Origin: Artocarpus heterophyllus | Taxonomy: Eukaryota; Streptophyta; Magnoliopsida; Rosales; Moraceae | Direction: 5' to 3' | NCBI GenBank assembly: GCA_025403435.1 | Contig: CM046331.1 | Location: forward strand, 29,111,893 to 29,175,892 | DNA: 64,000 bases | In this document: positions 11,381 to 21,964 of the stretch, one piece after another | How positions within the stretch are numbered: the stretch's first letter is position 1 | Layout of the letters: each line of letters begins with the position of its first letter | The notes under the pieces: model-generated | Told to the model about the DNA's origin: nothing | What the model saw: only the letters and a program-made list of their open reading frames with translations | Databases searched by the model: none | Program-made: the position numbers and the translations under genes

Positions 11381-12308
11381 TTTTAGAGCCAGAAATCTTT
11401 TTTGACCTCTGGCCAAAATTCTTTTGTAACTAGGCCTACCGAATAGGACTAGAAAAATGTATGTATATATCACATTAATGGAATACAACTTTCCTACACC
11501 ATTCCACTTGAGCAATGCGTTTGAAGGAAATGTGGATCCGAAAGAGAACGCCGTAACTCTAACTCGGAGGACAAGACAATAACTCCTGACAGGGAGAGTC
11601 ATCCTGATTAACCGAGCTGGGGGCTGGTCAGCATTTTACCGACCTTAGGTCTGTAGCCGTACAGACAACCCAGCAAGTTGCTTGGCATAACAACGTGAAC
11701 AACGAGTCCTACACTTGCAAAGTTTCTTCAATAACTTAAGTAAGTCTAGGGGAGCAATAGGGTAAGGGTAGCCACACGCCGTTGTGCTCTACCAGGCTGA
11801 GAACGGAAACCTAAACCTTGCTCGGATTAACTGAGTGGACGAGGATAACTACTCGGATTAACTAAGAAAACAGGGATACCACCCCTGCTGGGGTAACTCA
11901 GTAGCCATTGAGACGGAATACTCGGTCTCAACTAGGAATAAAAAAAAGAAAGAAAAGAAGAGGAGAAAAGAATGACTGAGCTTCTAGAGCCGTTTTTAGG
12001 AATGCTCCCCCCGAGGAGCATCTAACTTGAAAATATGAAGTATTCTGCCCTAATTCCAAAGACCGAGGTATGTGGTTACTCGACAGTTCAAAGCTGTAAC
12101 TGCATCTCCAAAGAACCTCTCGCGTTGAAACGAGAACATATTCTCCCGAGAACACTCGCACTCGGAAAATATTTAAGAGAAAAATGGAATACGACAATTC
12201 GAGAAGAGAAGAATGGGAAATAAATTTTATTTATAAGGGGAGGTACAATTAACCGGGCACCTCCCGAGCCTAGACAAGTCAAGAAACAAAAAAGGGCTAA
12301 ACATTGGC
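11381..12308. other. Tat non-coding spacer between convergent pol and antisense gene
   Basis: No recognisable protein on either strand. The stretch separates the end of the plus-strand integrase from the end of the minus-strand antisense gene, so both transcripts would end here. A purine-rich tract lies at 11938-11972. Confidence 0.6.
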
Positions 12309-14840
12309 CTAGGCTTGAGTTTCACCCCCAGCCATGTCTTCCTCGCCTCCACTGCCGGCAGTGCTTTGCCAATCCCCATCGTCATCGTCGTCTACTACGA
12401 CGACCTCCTCCTCACCCTGTTGTTGCTGAGCAGCGTCTTGCTTGGGCTCGACAATGAGCGATCAATCGAAGCCTACGACTTTGGGGTGCTGCCTGATTAG
12501 GTGTTCGCGGAGGTCGGTCATGTCGAAGTAGTAGTAATCGACATACTCAGGAGATGCCTTGAATTCATCCACAGCTCGGGCCAGACATCCTGGAAGCTCA
12601 TCCACAAAATGTTGGTGCTCGGCCTGTAGGGATGTCAGTTGCCCTTTAAGCTGTGCTGCTTCATCCTTCGCCTCCATAGCCTACCTCCATGCCTCCTCGG
12701 CCTCGTCCTTGGCTTTCAGGGCTTCCTTTTGGGCCTAAGAAAGAGAGTCCTTGGCTTGGTCTAGCTCAATGTTCTTAGCACCAAGCTTCTTGTCTGCGTC
12801 CAGCTTCTTGAGGAAGGTTTTCTTGTGCATCTCCTTCTCTTTATGGATGTCCTTCAACCCGGCGGAGTGGACCATGTGCAGAATGGCACTTGTCTGTAGG
12901 AAACAAGACTTCAGTGCTCGACAGCGTGATAAAAAAAGAAATTAAAAGGCTCGGTTTAGACGAATACTTTTGGTGGCAGCAGCTCGAAAAAGCCGTATTA
13001 CACAAGCTCTGGAAGTCCTCCCTGCAGATGTTCATAAAAAAGTCATCATGGGGCATCACATCCCTGAGGTGTTCGAGAATGACGCCGCGGTAGTTCGGGC
13101 ACCTCCTCTACAAATCCTCGGACGAGCCTCCAGTCGTGTCCTCGACCGGTATCACTTTAAACGCATCCTTGGTCGGTAGAGGCAGAGGTGGCGGCTCTTG
13201 GACTGATGTGGAAACCTGCTCAGGTTGAGGAGGAAGCTCTGCCCTGGGAGTCCGCTTACGCTTCCTCTTGGTCTCGACTGCCTTGCCCTTTTGCCTTCTT
13301 AGGCTCTCCATTAGAGCCTGTCTCTCAGCAACGGAGCTCGGCCTCGACGACATCTTTGCACAATAAAACCCTAAGTCAAAATCAGGTCGGTGCATATACT
13401 AAAAAAAAAAACTCAGGGCTGACCTCCGATCTAAAGCTGACGGGACAGGTACAAGAGCCAAATCACGTCCTCGAGTTCCTCGTCGGCTACGGGTGGCCCC
13501 ACATAGAAGGAGCGACTCTACCAGTCCTCAGAACTGGATGATGAAGGCTCCCTCGTTGGCCACCCGGATCCGGAAGTGCTTGGCCTCGAGATGTCGACGA
13601 CACTAGGCCTAACAATTGTAACCTGCTCGGTACCCCAGGTAGCGCGGACCTGTTGGGGACTTATTCTACTAGGTTCCCCGAACCAGCCGTAACCGGATAA
13701 AGTTTCCTTCCTGAGCAGGAAGGATTGTTGCCTAGTCGATTCTGGTTTCTCGAACAGGTCTTCGACCGCCCTGATCACGTGGCTCGGTGCCTAGGGCCGC
13801 TTGGTCCACACGTGCCCTTGCTCGAACGACCTCGGCACGTACTGATCATCAGGGACGATCTCACCTGCTCGGGCTACATAATTTCCCCCAACATAGAACC
13901 ATTCGTACTTCTAGAGTTTATCCGAGTCGAGGTTGCCCAAGATAAAGTCTTTTTAGAAGCCGGTGACGTAGTACCATCTGGACTGCCGAGGAAGTTTTTT
14001 CATCTTGTACACTTGCTTAAAGGCTTCTAGCGGCATCTCGGTGTCCTGGTGGTACCTCCATAATACGTACATCTCGATCAGTGACCTGTAACTGTTGGGG
14101 TTCAGTTGAGCCAGGCACACGTTGAAATCATTGAGTGCCCGGCGCAAGAATGGGTGGAACGGGAGGAGCAGCCCAGCCCTGAAGAACTCAGCATAAAGTG
14201 TGATACATCCCTCGGGCGCGTCCAAAGGTGAATCGCCCTCGTCGAGAACAATGAGGGTCACGTCATTCAGGATACCGTACTCGACGCGTAGGTTCTCCAA
14301 CCGCGACTCCGTGATAGCACTTGTATAGCCCGCGACTGAGGTCTACCCAGGCCGAGTTACCCGGTACGCCGTCACGCCTCAGACGCGGGTGACCTGGACC
14401 TCTTCTTCTATTCCAGGCCGCTCCGCTTCAGCTTTGGCCTCCTCGGTTGCCCGTTCCTCACCGAAAACATCCACCGGTATTTCCCTCGCATCTTGGACTG
14501 GAGCTCCAGCACCCCGGCCGGATGTCCTCGGAACATCGCAGCTCTCTTGCAGCTCGGCCCTCTCCCTGGAAAAAACTCAGGATGAGCCCGCAGTGGCCGA
14601 CCTGACATAAAAATCCTGCTCCCTGGACAGCCTAATCGGCCTTTGCCCATCCAGCATGTTCAGGAACTCCTGCTCGGGTAAAGTTTGGGAGTCGACCCTC
14701 AAAATTTGCTCAAGCCAGCCGGCCCCATCCCGTCCTAGAGACGCTCCCTCGACGTCTGTCTGGGTGGTAGACGAGCTACTTTCTATGTTGTTTTTTGACC
14801 AGGAAATTTCTAAATTCTGGGAATCGGTAACATCACTCAT
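12309..14840 (-). pseudogene. Antisense gene of the Tat element (Transposase_28 / 'putative gypsy type transposon' type)
   Basis: The minus-strand frame starts at ATG 14840 (MSDVTDSQNLEISWSKN) with a Ser/Asp-rich N-terminus. A conserved globular block at about 13953-14300 contains GDSPLDAPEGCITLYAEFF, FRAGLLLPFHPFLRRAL and LAQLNPNSYRSL. This is the signature of the plant family Pfam calls 'putative gypsy type transposon', often found antisense in Tat elements. Next come a basic segment (KRKRKRTPR, about 13245-13272), a likely coiled coil (KDEAAQLKGQLTSLQAEH, about 12640) and an acidic tail (EEEVVVVDDDDDGD) ending at the TAG in 12309-12311. Stops and frameshifts interrupt it, for example at about 13950, 13520 and 12460. 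The molecular role is unknown. It is convergent to gag-pol, with a TATA-like box 145 bp upstream of the ATG. Confidence 0.78.
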
Positions 14841-14985
14841 TCTGGCACCCTTGGGAAATTACCTGCTTGGGTTTTGGAAGCTCAGGAAAATATGATCCTC
14901 CGGTGGATGACTATAGCTCGGCAGCTAAAACTCTTCGGGTGCAAAAATTTTGGAAATCGCGTGAAAATAACAGAGAGGATGGCCG

Positions 14986-14993
14986 TATTTATA
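14986..14993 (-). promoter_or_regulatory. Candidate TATA box of the antisense gene
   Basis: The minus strand reads 'ggctataaatacggcc', a plant-type TATA box 145 bp upstream of the ATG at 14840. A start about 30 bp downstream would give a 5' UTR near 115 nt. It lies between the antisense ORF and the 3' LTR. Confidence 0.5.
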
Positions 14994-15210
14994 GCCATTT
15001 CAGGTGGGAAATCTGGGCGCAAAAAATTAAGAGGCGCGATCATTACGCCTGTCAGGCGGCGCAGTCGGCCGCAGTACGACATGCGTCCTCCGTCTGATCC
15101 GCGCGTCTTTTCGCCTCATCCCCCATTGAAGTGTCGTTTGGCCTTCTTCCCTTCAGCCGACCTCACCCACTCGGCATAGTCCACCTGGCCGAACACCGAC
15201 CAGGTGAACT

Positions 15211-15220
15211 GGGGGGCTAA
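15211..15220 (+). other. Tat polypurine tract
   Basis: 'ggggggctaa' directly precedes the 3' LTR start at 15221. It is the plus-strand priming site for cDNA synthesis. Confidence 0.75.
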
Positions 15221-15856
15221 TGTTGAGGGTGAGCTCGGCGCCACTGTCGAGGAAATAAACTTTTGTGGTCGGCTAATAAGCTCGGCATAACTCCGGTAAG
15301 CTTGCTATCAACCCCCGATGCGACGTACACCCTTCCGAGGTGCCTCTCAGGGCCTCCAAGGCCACATGCCAAGTAGGCTGCCACCTCGGAATATACACTA
15401 GCTCGGGTCGGATAAATTTTACTTGCAAGCAGGCTCCTACTCGCCATTATAGGCTAACACGAGGTAGGTAACTCGCCGTCCGATGGAGCCCAATCCGTTG
15501 GACGAGGGATGCCACACTTGTCACCTACTGCCTGACACATCTTGATCTGACACCTGGGTCGTGGATAAAACCCGCCTTACACCCGGTCCAAGTGGTAGCC
15601 TATAAATAGGATGCATTTATGACATTCTAGAGAGACTTCTTCTTCCCACCTAACTGGTTGTCGCCCTCTACCTGAGCAAACCTTGCCTGAGCATCGAAGA
15701 GCCCTTGTCTATCGACTAACCTTTCTATTGCCTCCGAAGCGTCCCTCCTCTTGTTGCAGGTACGTTTGCCTGGGCAGAGACGAGCTGAAGGAGAGTCAGA
15801 CCGTGCATGGCCGCACACGGTGTTGATCCAACGTCGATTCACGGTAAGCATCAACA
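15221..15856 (+). repeat. Tat element 3' LTR (636 bp, full length)
   Basis: TGTTGAGGGTGAGC...GGTAAGCATCAACA. It includes about 110 bp (near 15430-15545) missing from the 5' LTR and a TATA box at 15601-15608. It is followed by AGGCC. Confidence 0.94.
15601..15608 (+). promoter_or_regulatory. Candidate TATA box of Tat 3' LTR
   Basis: TATAAATA in the same context as in the 5' LTR. If active it would read out into the interrupted Copia-A LTR. Confidence 0.6.
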
Positions 15857-15861
15857 AGGCC
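15857..15861. other. Target-site duplication of the Tat element (AGGCC), right copy
   Basis: Matches 5126-5130 exactly. Confidence 0.93.
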
Positions 15862-16358
15862 CATTGTTCATCTTAGGATTAAGATACAACACATATGATT
15901 GTCTATAGTGAATTGATTTGCTGAGACAGAATTATTAATCCAAATCAATTACACTTTATATCCTGATCCAATACATCATCACCTATGACAATGTACCCAT
16001 GTTTCTATTCGTGAAGTCTACCTTTGATGGCCAAGACAAACCATCTCCTATTAAGGATATAGACAACATAACAATCTTTACATAAATAAAGCGCCCAACT
16101 TTATTCCGTCAATTGCGGATCTTATGATTTAGACCGTCACTTTTAGAATCATGTTTTCTGCATAATCTATCCATCATATGCCTGATTTTAAAGGTTTAGA
16201 CCGACAGTCTCAGACCTTTGTTTGCTTATTATACATCCAAAAAATATGAAAGTAAAGAGGACAACAATTTGGCATATAAATAATAAATAAATTCTTTATT
16301 GAGAAAATGTCTCTAAAAACATATTACATTTTACTCCTTAGGGCATACATGTCTAACA
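15862..16358 (-). repeat. Copia-A left (3') LTR, second part
   Basis: Continues the LTR broken at 5130. It matches 23388-23883 and ends at 'catgtctaaca' (16358). On the minus strand the LTR therefore starts TGTTAGACATGTATGCCC. The adjacent minus-strand 'gtgcaattgagagat' is the polypurine-tract position. Confidence 0.9.
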
Positions 16359-16384
16359 ATCTCTCAATTGCACTAAGTGAGTAA

Positions 16385-17110
16385 ATATGACAAATCCTGC
16401 ATCCCCATAGCTTCCACATGCCTCTCGAAAACTCTCGTAGTTAGTGTCTTCGTGAATGGATAAACTAAATTGTCCTCGGATGCAATTTTGCATAGAGCAA
16501 CATGTCTGCCCTTAATAAAGTCCTTTATCACATGATACTTTCAATCTATATGCTTACTCTTCTTATGAAATCTTGGTTTTATAGCATTAGCTATCGCTGT
16601 AGTTTTATCATAATATAGCGATACCGTTTTATTCATGCCAAGAACTACCTCAAGATCCCCAAGGAACTTACGGAGCTACCCTGCTTTTTTTGAAGCATCA
16701 CTAGCTGTCACATACTTAGCCTCTATCGTTGAATCCAAAGTGCAATCTTGCTTTACACTTCTCCAAACAATGGCATCGCCGCCCAGAGTAAACACAAAAT
16801 TCAAAGTCGATCTTCTCAAATCTAGACATGATTGGAAATCCGTGTCAATATATCTTAGAGGTGTTAAATCCTAACCTGAAGATACAAGCATATGCCCTCG
16901 AGTCCTTCTCAGGTACTTAAAAATATGCTTGACCGCAACCTAGTGGTTCTGTCCAAGATCCGACTGAAATCGACTTACTATCCCTGACCGCCTAAATAAT
17001 ATCCGGTCATGTGCAAAGCATGACATACATGAGACTACCCATTGCCGAAGCATAAGGCACCTTCTTCATATATTCTCTTTCTTCATTAGACTTTAATGAG
17101 TCTTTCTTGG
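16385..17110 (-). pseudogene. Copia-A RNase H, broken
   Basis: The minus-strand frame shows the Ty1/copia RNase H pattern: VWRSVKQ-like text, then DSTIEAKYVTASDASKKAG and LRKFLGDLEVVLG. It ends in a HKKSKHID block, ASEDNLVYPFTKTL and the terminal VEAMGMQDL. The active-site block usually written 'EAEY' is EAKY here, and there are several stops. It removes RNA from RNA/DNA hybrids in an intact element; this copy is dead. Confidence 0.82.
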
Positions 17111-17129
17111 AAAGAATACTTCTAGACCT

Positions 17130-17960
17130 AGATGGTTGCCCACCTCTTTTAGAATCCTACATTGCAAACCTTTTAAGAATTTTATATATGTAGCTTGCTT
17201 AAGATAAAGCTATCATTCTATTCTTTCTACCTCCAAAGATCTGGATACTGAGAACATAATTAGCTTCACCTAAGTCTTTCATGTCAAACTGCTTGGTTAA
17301 CCATAATTTGACCAATGACAACACCCCAACATCATTGCCAATTAGCAGAATGTCATCTACATAGAATAGTAGAAAAACCACCTTCCTATCCTTAATGTGT
17401 TTGTAAACATATGGTTCGTCCATATTTTGAGCGAACCCATAAGTCTTGAACACTTAATCAAATCTTATGTTCCAAGAACAAAAAGCCTGCTTAAGTCCAT
17501 AAGTTGACTTTAGCAGCTTGTAAACCTTACCCTCTTGACCCTTAAACTTGAACCATATAAATAGACTCATCAAGATAGTTGTTTAGAAAAGCCGTCTTGA
17601 CATTCATCTGCTAAATCTCGTAGTCGAGAATGGCAACTATGGACAAGAGAATGCAGATGGACTTAAGAATGGCTAGTGGTGAAAAGGTTTTCTCACAATT
17701 GATTCCTTCTTTTTGCATGTATCCTTTAGCTACCAGTCTAGCCTTATAAGTTTTGACTTTTTCGTCTACTCCTCTATTTTTCTTATAGCTCCATTTACAC
17801 CCAATGAGTTTTACCCCTTCGGTAAAAGCTACAAGTTCACTGACCTGATTAGTCTCTATAGACTTCATCTCAATGTTCAAGGCCTGTGTCTAGAGTTTTG
17901 AATCAACATCTTCTATAGCCTCTTTGTAAGTGTAAGGATCCCTATCATGTTCAACCTATT
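17130..17960 (-). pseudogene. pol: Copia-A reverse transcriptase, broken
   Basis: The minus strand shows the copia RT start (GCKWSYKKNRGVDEKVKTYK, KARLVAKGYMQKEGINCEKTFSP) at 17611-17880. The first catalytic block reads QMNVKTAFLN (about 17590) where relatives have DVKTAFLNG, so the catalytic Asp has become Asn. The second block, YVDDILLIGND, is intact (about 17340-17372), and KQFDMKDLGEANYVL follows. The region between the blocks (about 17455-17590) is frameshifted and shortened. Related to Copia-B RT. Confidence 0.88.
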
Positions 17961-18024
17961 CAGCCAAAAAGGCTTCACTATTGAACATATACCTTTCAAG
18001 TTGACGCCCGATCCTCCCACTCCA

Positions 18025-19020
18025 TCAAAGTCTCTTAGGTTGTTGTTTGGTTGGTTTTTCTACATTGATTAGAACGGTTTCATTTAGAAACCCCAAAGTG
18101 ATCAAATCACTAGCCAACTCCTCGATTACCACTTTACTTTGAGGCTTAAAGTCATCCATGTAACTTTCCTCAAGGAATGTTGTATTAGTTGAAACCAAGA
18201 CTATAATTTCCTTTGGGTTATAAAAATAACCTCCTTTAGTCCTTTTTGGATATTTTACAAACACATAAACTTCCAAACATGCTTTCAACTTATTCGCTTC
18301 CTTAAGCAGGACATGAGCCAGACATCCCCATATACAAATATGCTTTAAGGATGTCCTTTTCCACGTCCACAACTTATGAGGAGTTTTAGGAACCAATTTT
18401 GAAGGCACATTGTTCAAAAGATAACATGCAGTTTGTAGTATATATCCCTAAAAGGATAAAGGCAATGATGAATAACTCATCATGGACCTGTCCATGTCCA
18501 ATAAAGTCCTATTCCTTCTCTCAGCTGCGTCATTCTACTACGGAGTGTCCGGTGTAGTTAAATGGGATAAAATCCCATTCTCTAATAAGTGTTCCAAGAA
18601 CTCATCAGAAAGTATTCACCACCTCATCCGATCAAAGTGTCCTTTATGGGTCTACCCAATTACTTTTCCACTTCAGTCTCAAACTCCCTGAACTTGTCAT
18701 AAGTTTCGCTTTTGTGGCGCATTAGGTACACATACCCATACCTTAAGTAATCATCAATAAAAGTGACGAAAAACTTGTACCCTCCTCATGCCCAGATGTT
18801 CATAGGTCTGCAAATATCACTATGCACAAGTTCTAGAACTCCTTTTGACCTTATTGCCCTTAGACCCAAATGGTCTTTTGTTCATTTTACCCTCCAAATA
18901 AGATTTACATGATGGTATAGATTCCACCTTTAAGTGACTTAAAGGTTCATCCCTTACCAACCTTTGAATCCTATTCAGGTTAATATGACCTAATTACAAA
19001 TGCCAAAGAAAGGTCTTCTT
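18025..19020 (-). pseudogene. Copia-A integrase, broken
   Basis: The pre-integrase zinc region (LWHL, stop, LGHINLNRIQRLVRD) lies at about 18955-19020, followed by KMNKRPFGSKG. After a frameshift the core shows a SDIC...RPMNIWA block and FVTFIDDY, RYGYVYLM. A GGEY block and an AERRNRTLLDM block mark the second and third catalytic regions, both in broken frames. The C-terminal part (18025-18417: VPKTPHKLWTW, HICIWGCLAHVL, TKGGYFYNPKE) is the longest open stretch. It would insert cDNA into the chromosome. Confidence 0.86.
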
Positions 19021-19199
19021 AGAGTGAGAAGTTTTAAGTCTTTTAGATTTATTATCATTAACCTTAGTGTTAAGCAGCAAGTCCATCTTAGGTTTGATAA
19101 AATATAGATTGTTTTGCATCTATCCATCAAAGATAAAAGATTTATTTTTCCAAATCACCACTTTATTATTAAAAGAAACTACATAAGAGTCTTTGAATA

Positions 19200-19470
19200 A
19201 ACAAGCTACTGAAATTAAATTCCTCTTAAGTTTAGAAACATAAAAATAATCTCATAAAACTAAATTCCTATAATTATCAAAATAAAGATGAACGACTCCC
19301 ACTGCTTCAACCAACACTAAGGATCCATCGCTTATCCGAAGCGTGAAGTCTTCATGTAGCAGACTTCTTGTTTCTTTGAACCCCTACATAGAAACACAAA
19401 CATGATTAGTTGCTCCAAAATTTATGAACCAAGTGTCACGGGATTCCTTAACCAAATAAGTTTCAATAAC
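19200..19470 (-). pseudogene. Copia-A protease, active site lost
   Basis: The minus-strand frame reads DTWFINFGATNHVCVSM (about 19390-19440). Relatives carry 'DSGAT' at this place. Here the catalytic Asp is Asn and the Ser is Phe, so the protease would be inactive. A TAG follows shortly. It lies between the gag zinc knuckle and the pre-integrase block, as expected. Confidence 0.78.
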
Positions 19471-19499
19471 CAGAAAATCACACCTACCTCTTTAGGAAA

Positions 19500-20305
19500 G
19501 GAAGTCCTTATAATTCTTCTTGATGTGCTTGACCTTCTAACAGAAAAAGCACTTGAGCTTCTTTGGATTCTTCTTTTTCTTCTTCTTGTTCATACCATTC
19601 ACAAGAATAAAAGACTTCCAGTTGTTAGCCTATTACTTCTTTCCATTCCCAGAGTTAGGATTGGAACCAGAGGCAGCTGCTAAGTTGGCCTCACCCCCAG
19701 CAAGAGTTTCCCTGATCAAATTTTTGAACTCCTGTAACTGTTTCATCAGCTCAGTCAAGGTCATATCCTGTCTATTGATTAAATTAAATGAAGCTCTAAA
19801 TGGGATAAACTCCTTAAATAAAGTCTCAAAGACCATAGTCATCTGTGTTTCAACATTTATGTCAGCTCCATTGGTTTGAGCCTCAACGAGGTAACCCATG
19901 ACCAACATTATATGCTTCTTCACAGGAGTCCTTAATCTTTGTTTGCAGTTTAGAAGTTTTTGAAGTGCCCCTTGTAGTTTTGTTAAGGCCTAGCCTCCAA
20001 ACATGTCTTCAATATTATCCAAGATCTACTTCGCAGTCTCATAATCTTCATTTGAGCCTGTAGTATATTGTTCATGCTGGTTATAACATAACAGCGGGCC
20101 TAATCATTAACATCTTTCCAACGATCATACACTTGGATTTGCTTATTATTGGAATCTCCTGTAGGCTCGAGAGTACACGGTGTTATCAGCACAAATTTTA
20201 GTTTCTCAAAGGATAGGACGATATTTAGGTTCCGTGTCCAATCATTAAAATTCTCATCAGTTAATTGGTTTAATTAAGTATCGAAGATAAAGCGTTTTTA
20301 GACAT
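19500..20305 (-). pseudogene. gag: Copia-A gag, broken
   Basis: Starts at ATG 20305 on the minus strand (MSKNALSSILN). It continues with the copia gag pattern ENFNDWTRNLNIVL, VYDRWKDVND, then CYVITSMNNILQAQ. The C-terminal half is open at 19633-19923 (LVEAQTNGADINVETQMTMV, LTELMKQLQEF). A decayed zinc knuckle CFFC...KHIKKNY lies at about 19526-19562. Several stops, and frameshifts near 19930-20050. Confidence 0.85.
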
Positions 20306-21260
20306 CTACAATAAAGAATCATATAATAAACATAAGCAAACGTACCATAATTATTTAGTAAGATAATACAGTTAAGTAAACATACAAGTATGTTTATGTG
20401 TCAAAACCTTGAAAATATCACAACCGTATAATGATAATTCCCAACTCAAAATTCAACAAGCTGCCTAGAGGAGACTTGCCAAATTCAATTAGGAACACAA
20501 ATCCCCTCCTGATTAATATATGACATCCAGGACCCATATAATCTAGCATATATTAATAATTGCTTCTTTAGCCATTAATTTTATTAACAGAGCTCTTAGA
20601 GGAGGTTAATAATAAAATCAATATGAGTGTATAACCATTGTTTCAATATTTTATCCATGATTTATAATCACCGCCTAGGGGTGTGCAATGATAACTCATG
20701 CTAAAATACCTTATCCTCTTGGAGATCCAACCTAGTACATGATGAAGTCATTTTCTAGGGGTCGGAACTACCATGTGCTACCTATGGACCAATGATAGAG
20801 GCCGTAGGTCCTTTTTTCAAAAACCTTCTCTCACTCAATCTTTTAAAGTCAAGGTTTTATTTTAAAAACATGCATAAACTATTTTTAATGAGTGGCACTC
20901 CCTATTCTATATGACATGTTCTCAACATGCATGGCAAATTATGCTACAATGTAGATAAGTAAAGCAATCATGCAATGCCACAAGCAAAATAATAAATAGC
21001 CATAATGTTATGGTTCCACCCTAGAGAAAAAAAGTCAAAGTTATAAGAAATTAATTGAAAGATATTATCGATTCTTCATCCTTGAATCTTCAAATTGTAT
21101 CATTCTTCATCTATTATCCATCTTTAGGTCTTCAATCTTGCATAGATCAAATACTCTATATTTTCAATCATATCAAAATTTCATGTTTCTTAGAATTGTC
21201 TCAAAAATAAAATCAAAACTGCACTAAAAAACACACATTTTTTGAAAATCCACAGCTCTC

Positions 21261-21440
21261 TACTGGCATGCCGATCTACATACTTTGGCTTGCCGGTCAT
21301 GATATATCGGTCTGTCGAACTTAAAAGTTTGGCTTGCCGCCAAAGCCGTCAGAATTTTGCCCTATGGATGGCCTACCAATCCTGGTAGTTTGGCTTGCCG
21401 GTCTGCGACCATCGGCTTGCCAAACCTGAGGGTGGGTTCA
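21261..21440. repeat. Dyad-motif array in Copia-A leader
   Basis: Repeated short phrases built on GGCnnGCCGA: 'ggcatgccgatct', 'ggcttgccggtc', 'cggtctgtcgaactt', 'ggcttgccgcc', 'ggcctaccaat', 'cggcttgccaaac'. They lie outside the LTR. The same motif family occurs in the Copia-A LTRs and the Tekay LTRs. Confidence 0.75.
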
Positions 21441-21730
21441 ACTTGCTGATCGAGCAAAAATCACGTTTTTTACAAAAATAGTTTTAATGCAATTTTTCAA
21501 CCTTATTTTCAACAATCCAAAAACATAAAAATTTAGAAACTCAAGAAATACCTATGAAACACTATCATCTATCTTCTAGATCTGTCTTCTTCAAATGATT
21601 ATTTAATTATAAGATTCTTACAAATTTAAAATTAAATAATAATTGCTAGATGATGATGATAGCTGCTATCTAATTACATGAAAAACCTAGATATACATTC
21701 TAACCTCTAAGGAATCATAACCAGCATAAA

Positions 21731-21754
21731 TTAATTAATTAATTAATTAATTAA
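21731..21754. repeat. (TTAA)n simple repeat
   Basis: Six tandem TTAA units in the Copia-A leader. Confidence 0.9.
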
Positions 21755-21949
21755 TAATTAAATAATAATTTAATCAACCATAATTAATTAATAAACATTC
21801 ACCATATAATCTCATGACAGCATGAAGTATATAGAAACCTTAGAGTACCAACTCTCTAAAAAAATTAAATTCAAGCACAGGAGAAATTAAGATCACATAA
21901 TTTATTCATATAGTATGATCACAAACTCGTAAATTTATATAAAAACTAT

Positions 21950-21963
21950 GACTCTGATGCCAA
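21950..21963 (-). other. Copia-A primer-binding site
   Basis: Directly inside the right LTR the minus strand reads TTGGCATCAGAGTC. This is one or two changes from TGGTATCAGAG, the initiator-Met tRNA primer site of plant copia elements. It fixes the element's orientation. Confidence 0.85.
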
Positions 21964-21964
21964 T

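Larger units (their letters stand above)
5131..15856 (+). mobile_element. Tat-lineage Ty3/gypsy retrotransposon, complete but decayed
   Basis: A 10.7-kb element bounded by TGTTGAGG...CATCAACA LTRs and a perfect 5-bp target duplication. Order on the plus strand: LTR, gag, protease, RT, RNase H, archaeal-type RNase H, integrase, long 3' region with an antisense gene, polypurine tract, LTR. The second RNase H, the protease core DNGSSANIL and the gag motif HKDVGYSTRECIQLKDQI are characteristic of the plant Tat lineage (for example Grande, Cinful, RIRE2 and Retand relatives). It is GC-richer than the flanking DNA. Stops and frameshifts interrupt gag, pol and the antisense gene. It inserted into the 3' LTR of Copia-A, so it is younger than Copia-A. 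Confidence 0.95.
20306..21949 (-). other. Copia-A untranslated leader
   Basis: About 1.65 kb between primer site and gag with no open frame. It contains a GC-richer dyad-motif array (21261-21440) and a TTAA tetranucleotide run (21731-21754). Confidence 0.75.

Noticed and set aside
14874..15179. Plus-strand open frames between the antisense gene and the Tat 3' LTR
   Set aside because: No similarity to a known family. They overlap the candidate antisense promoter and have no conserved motif.
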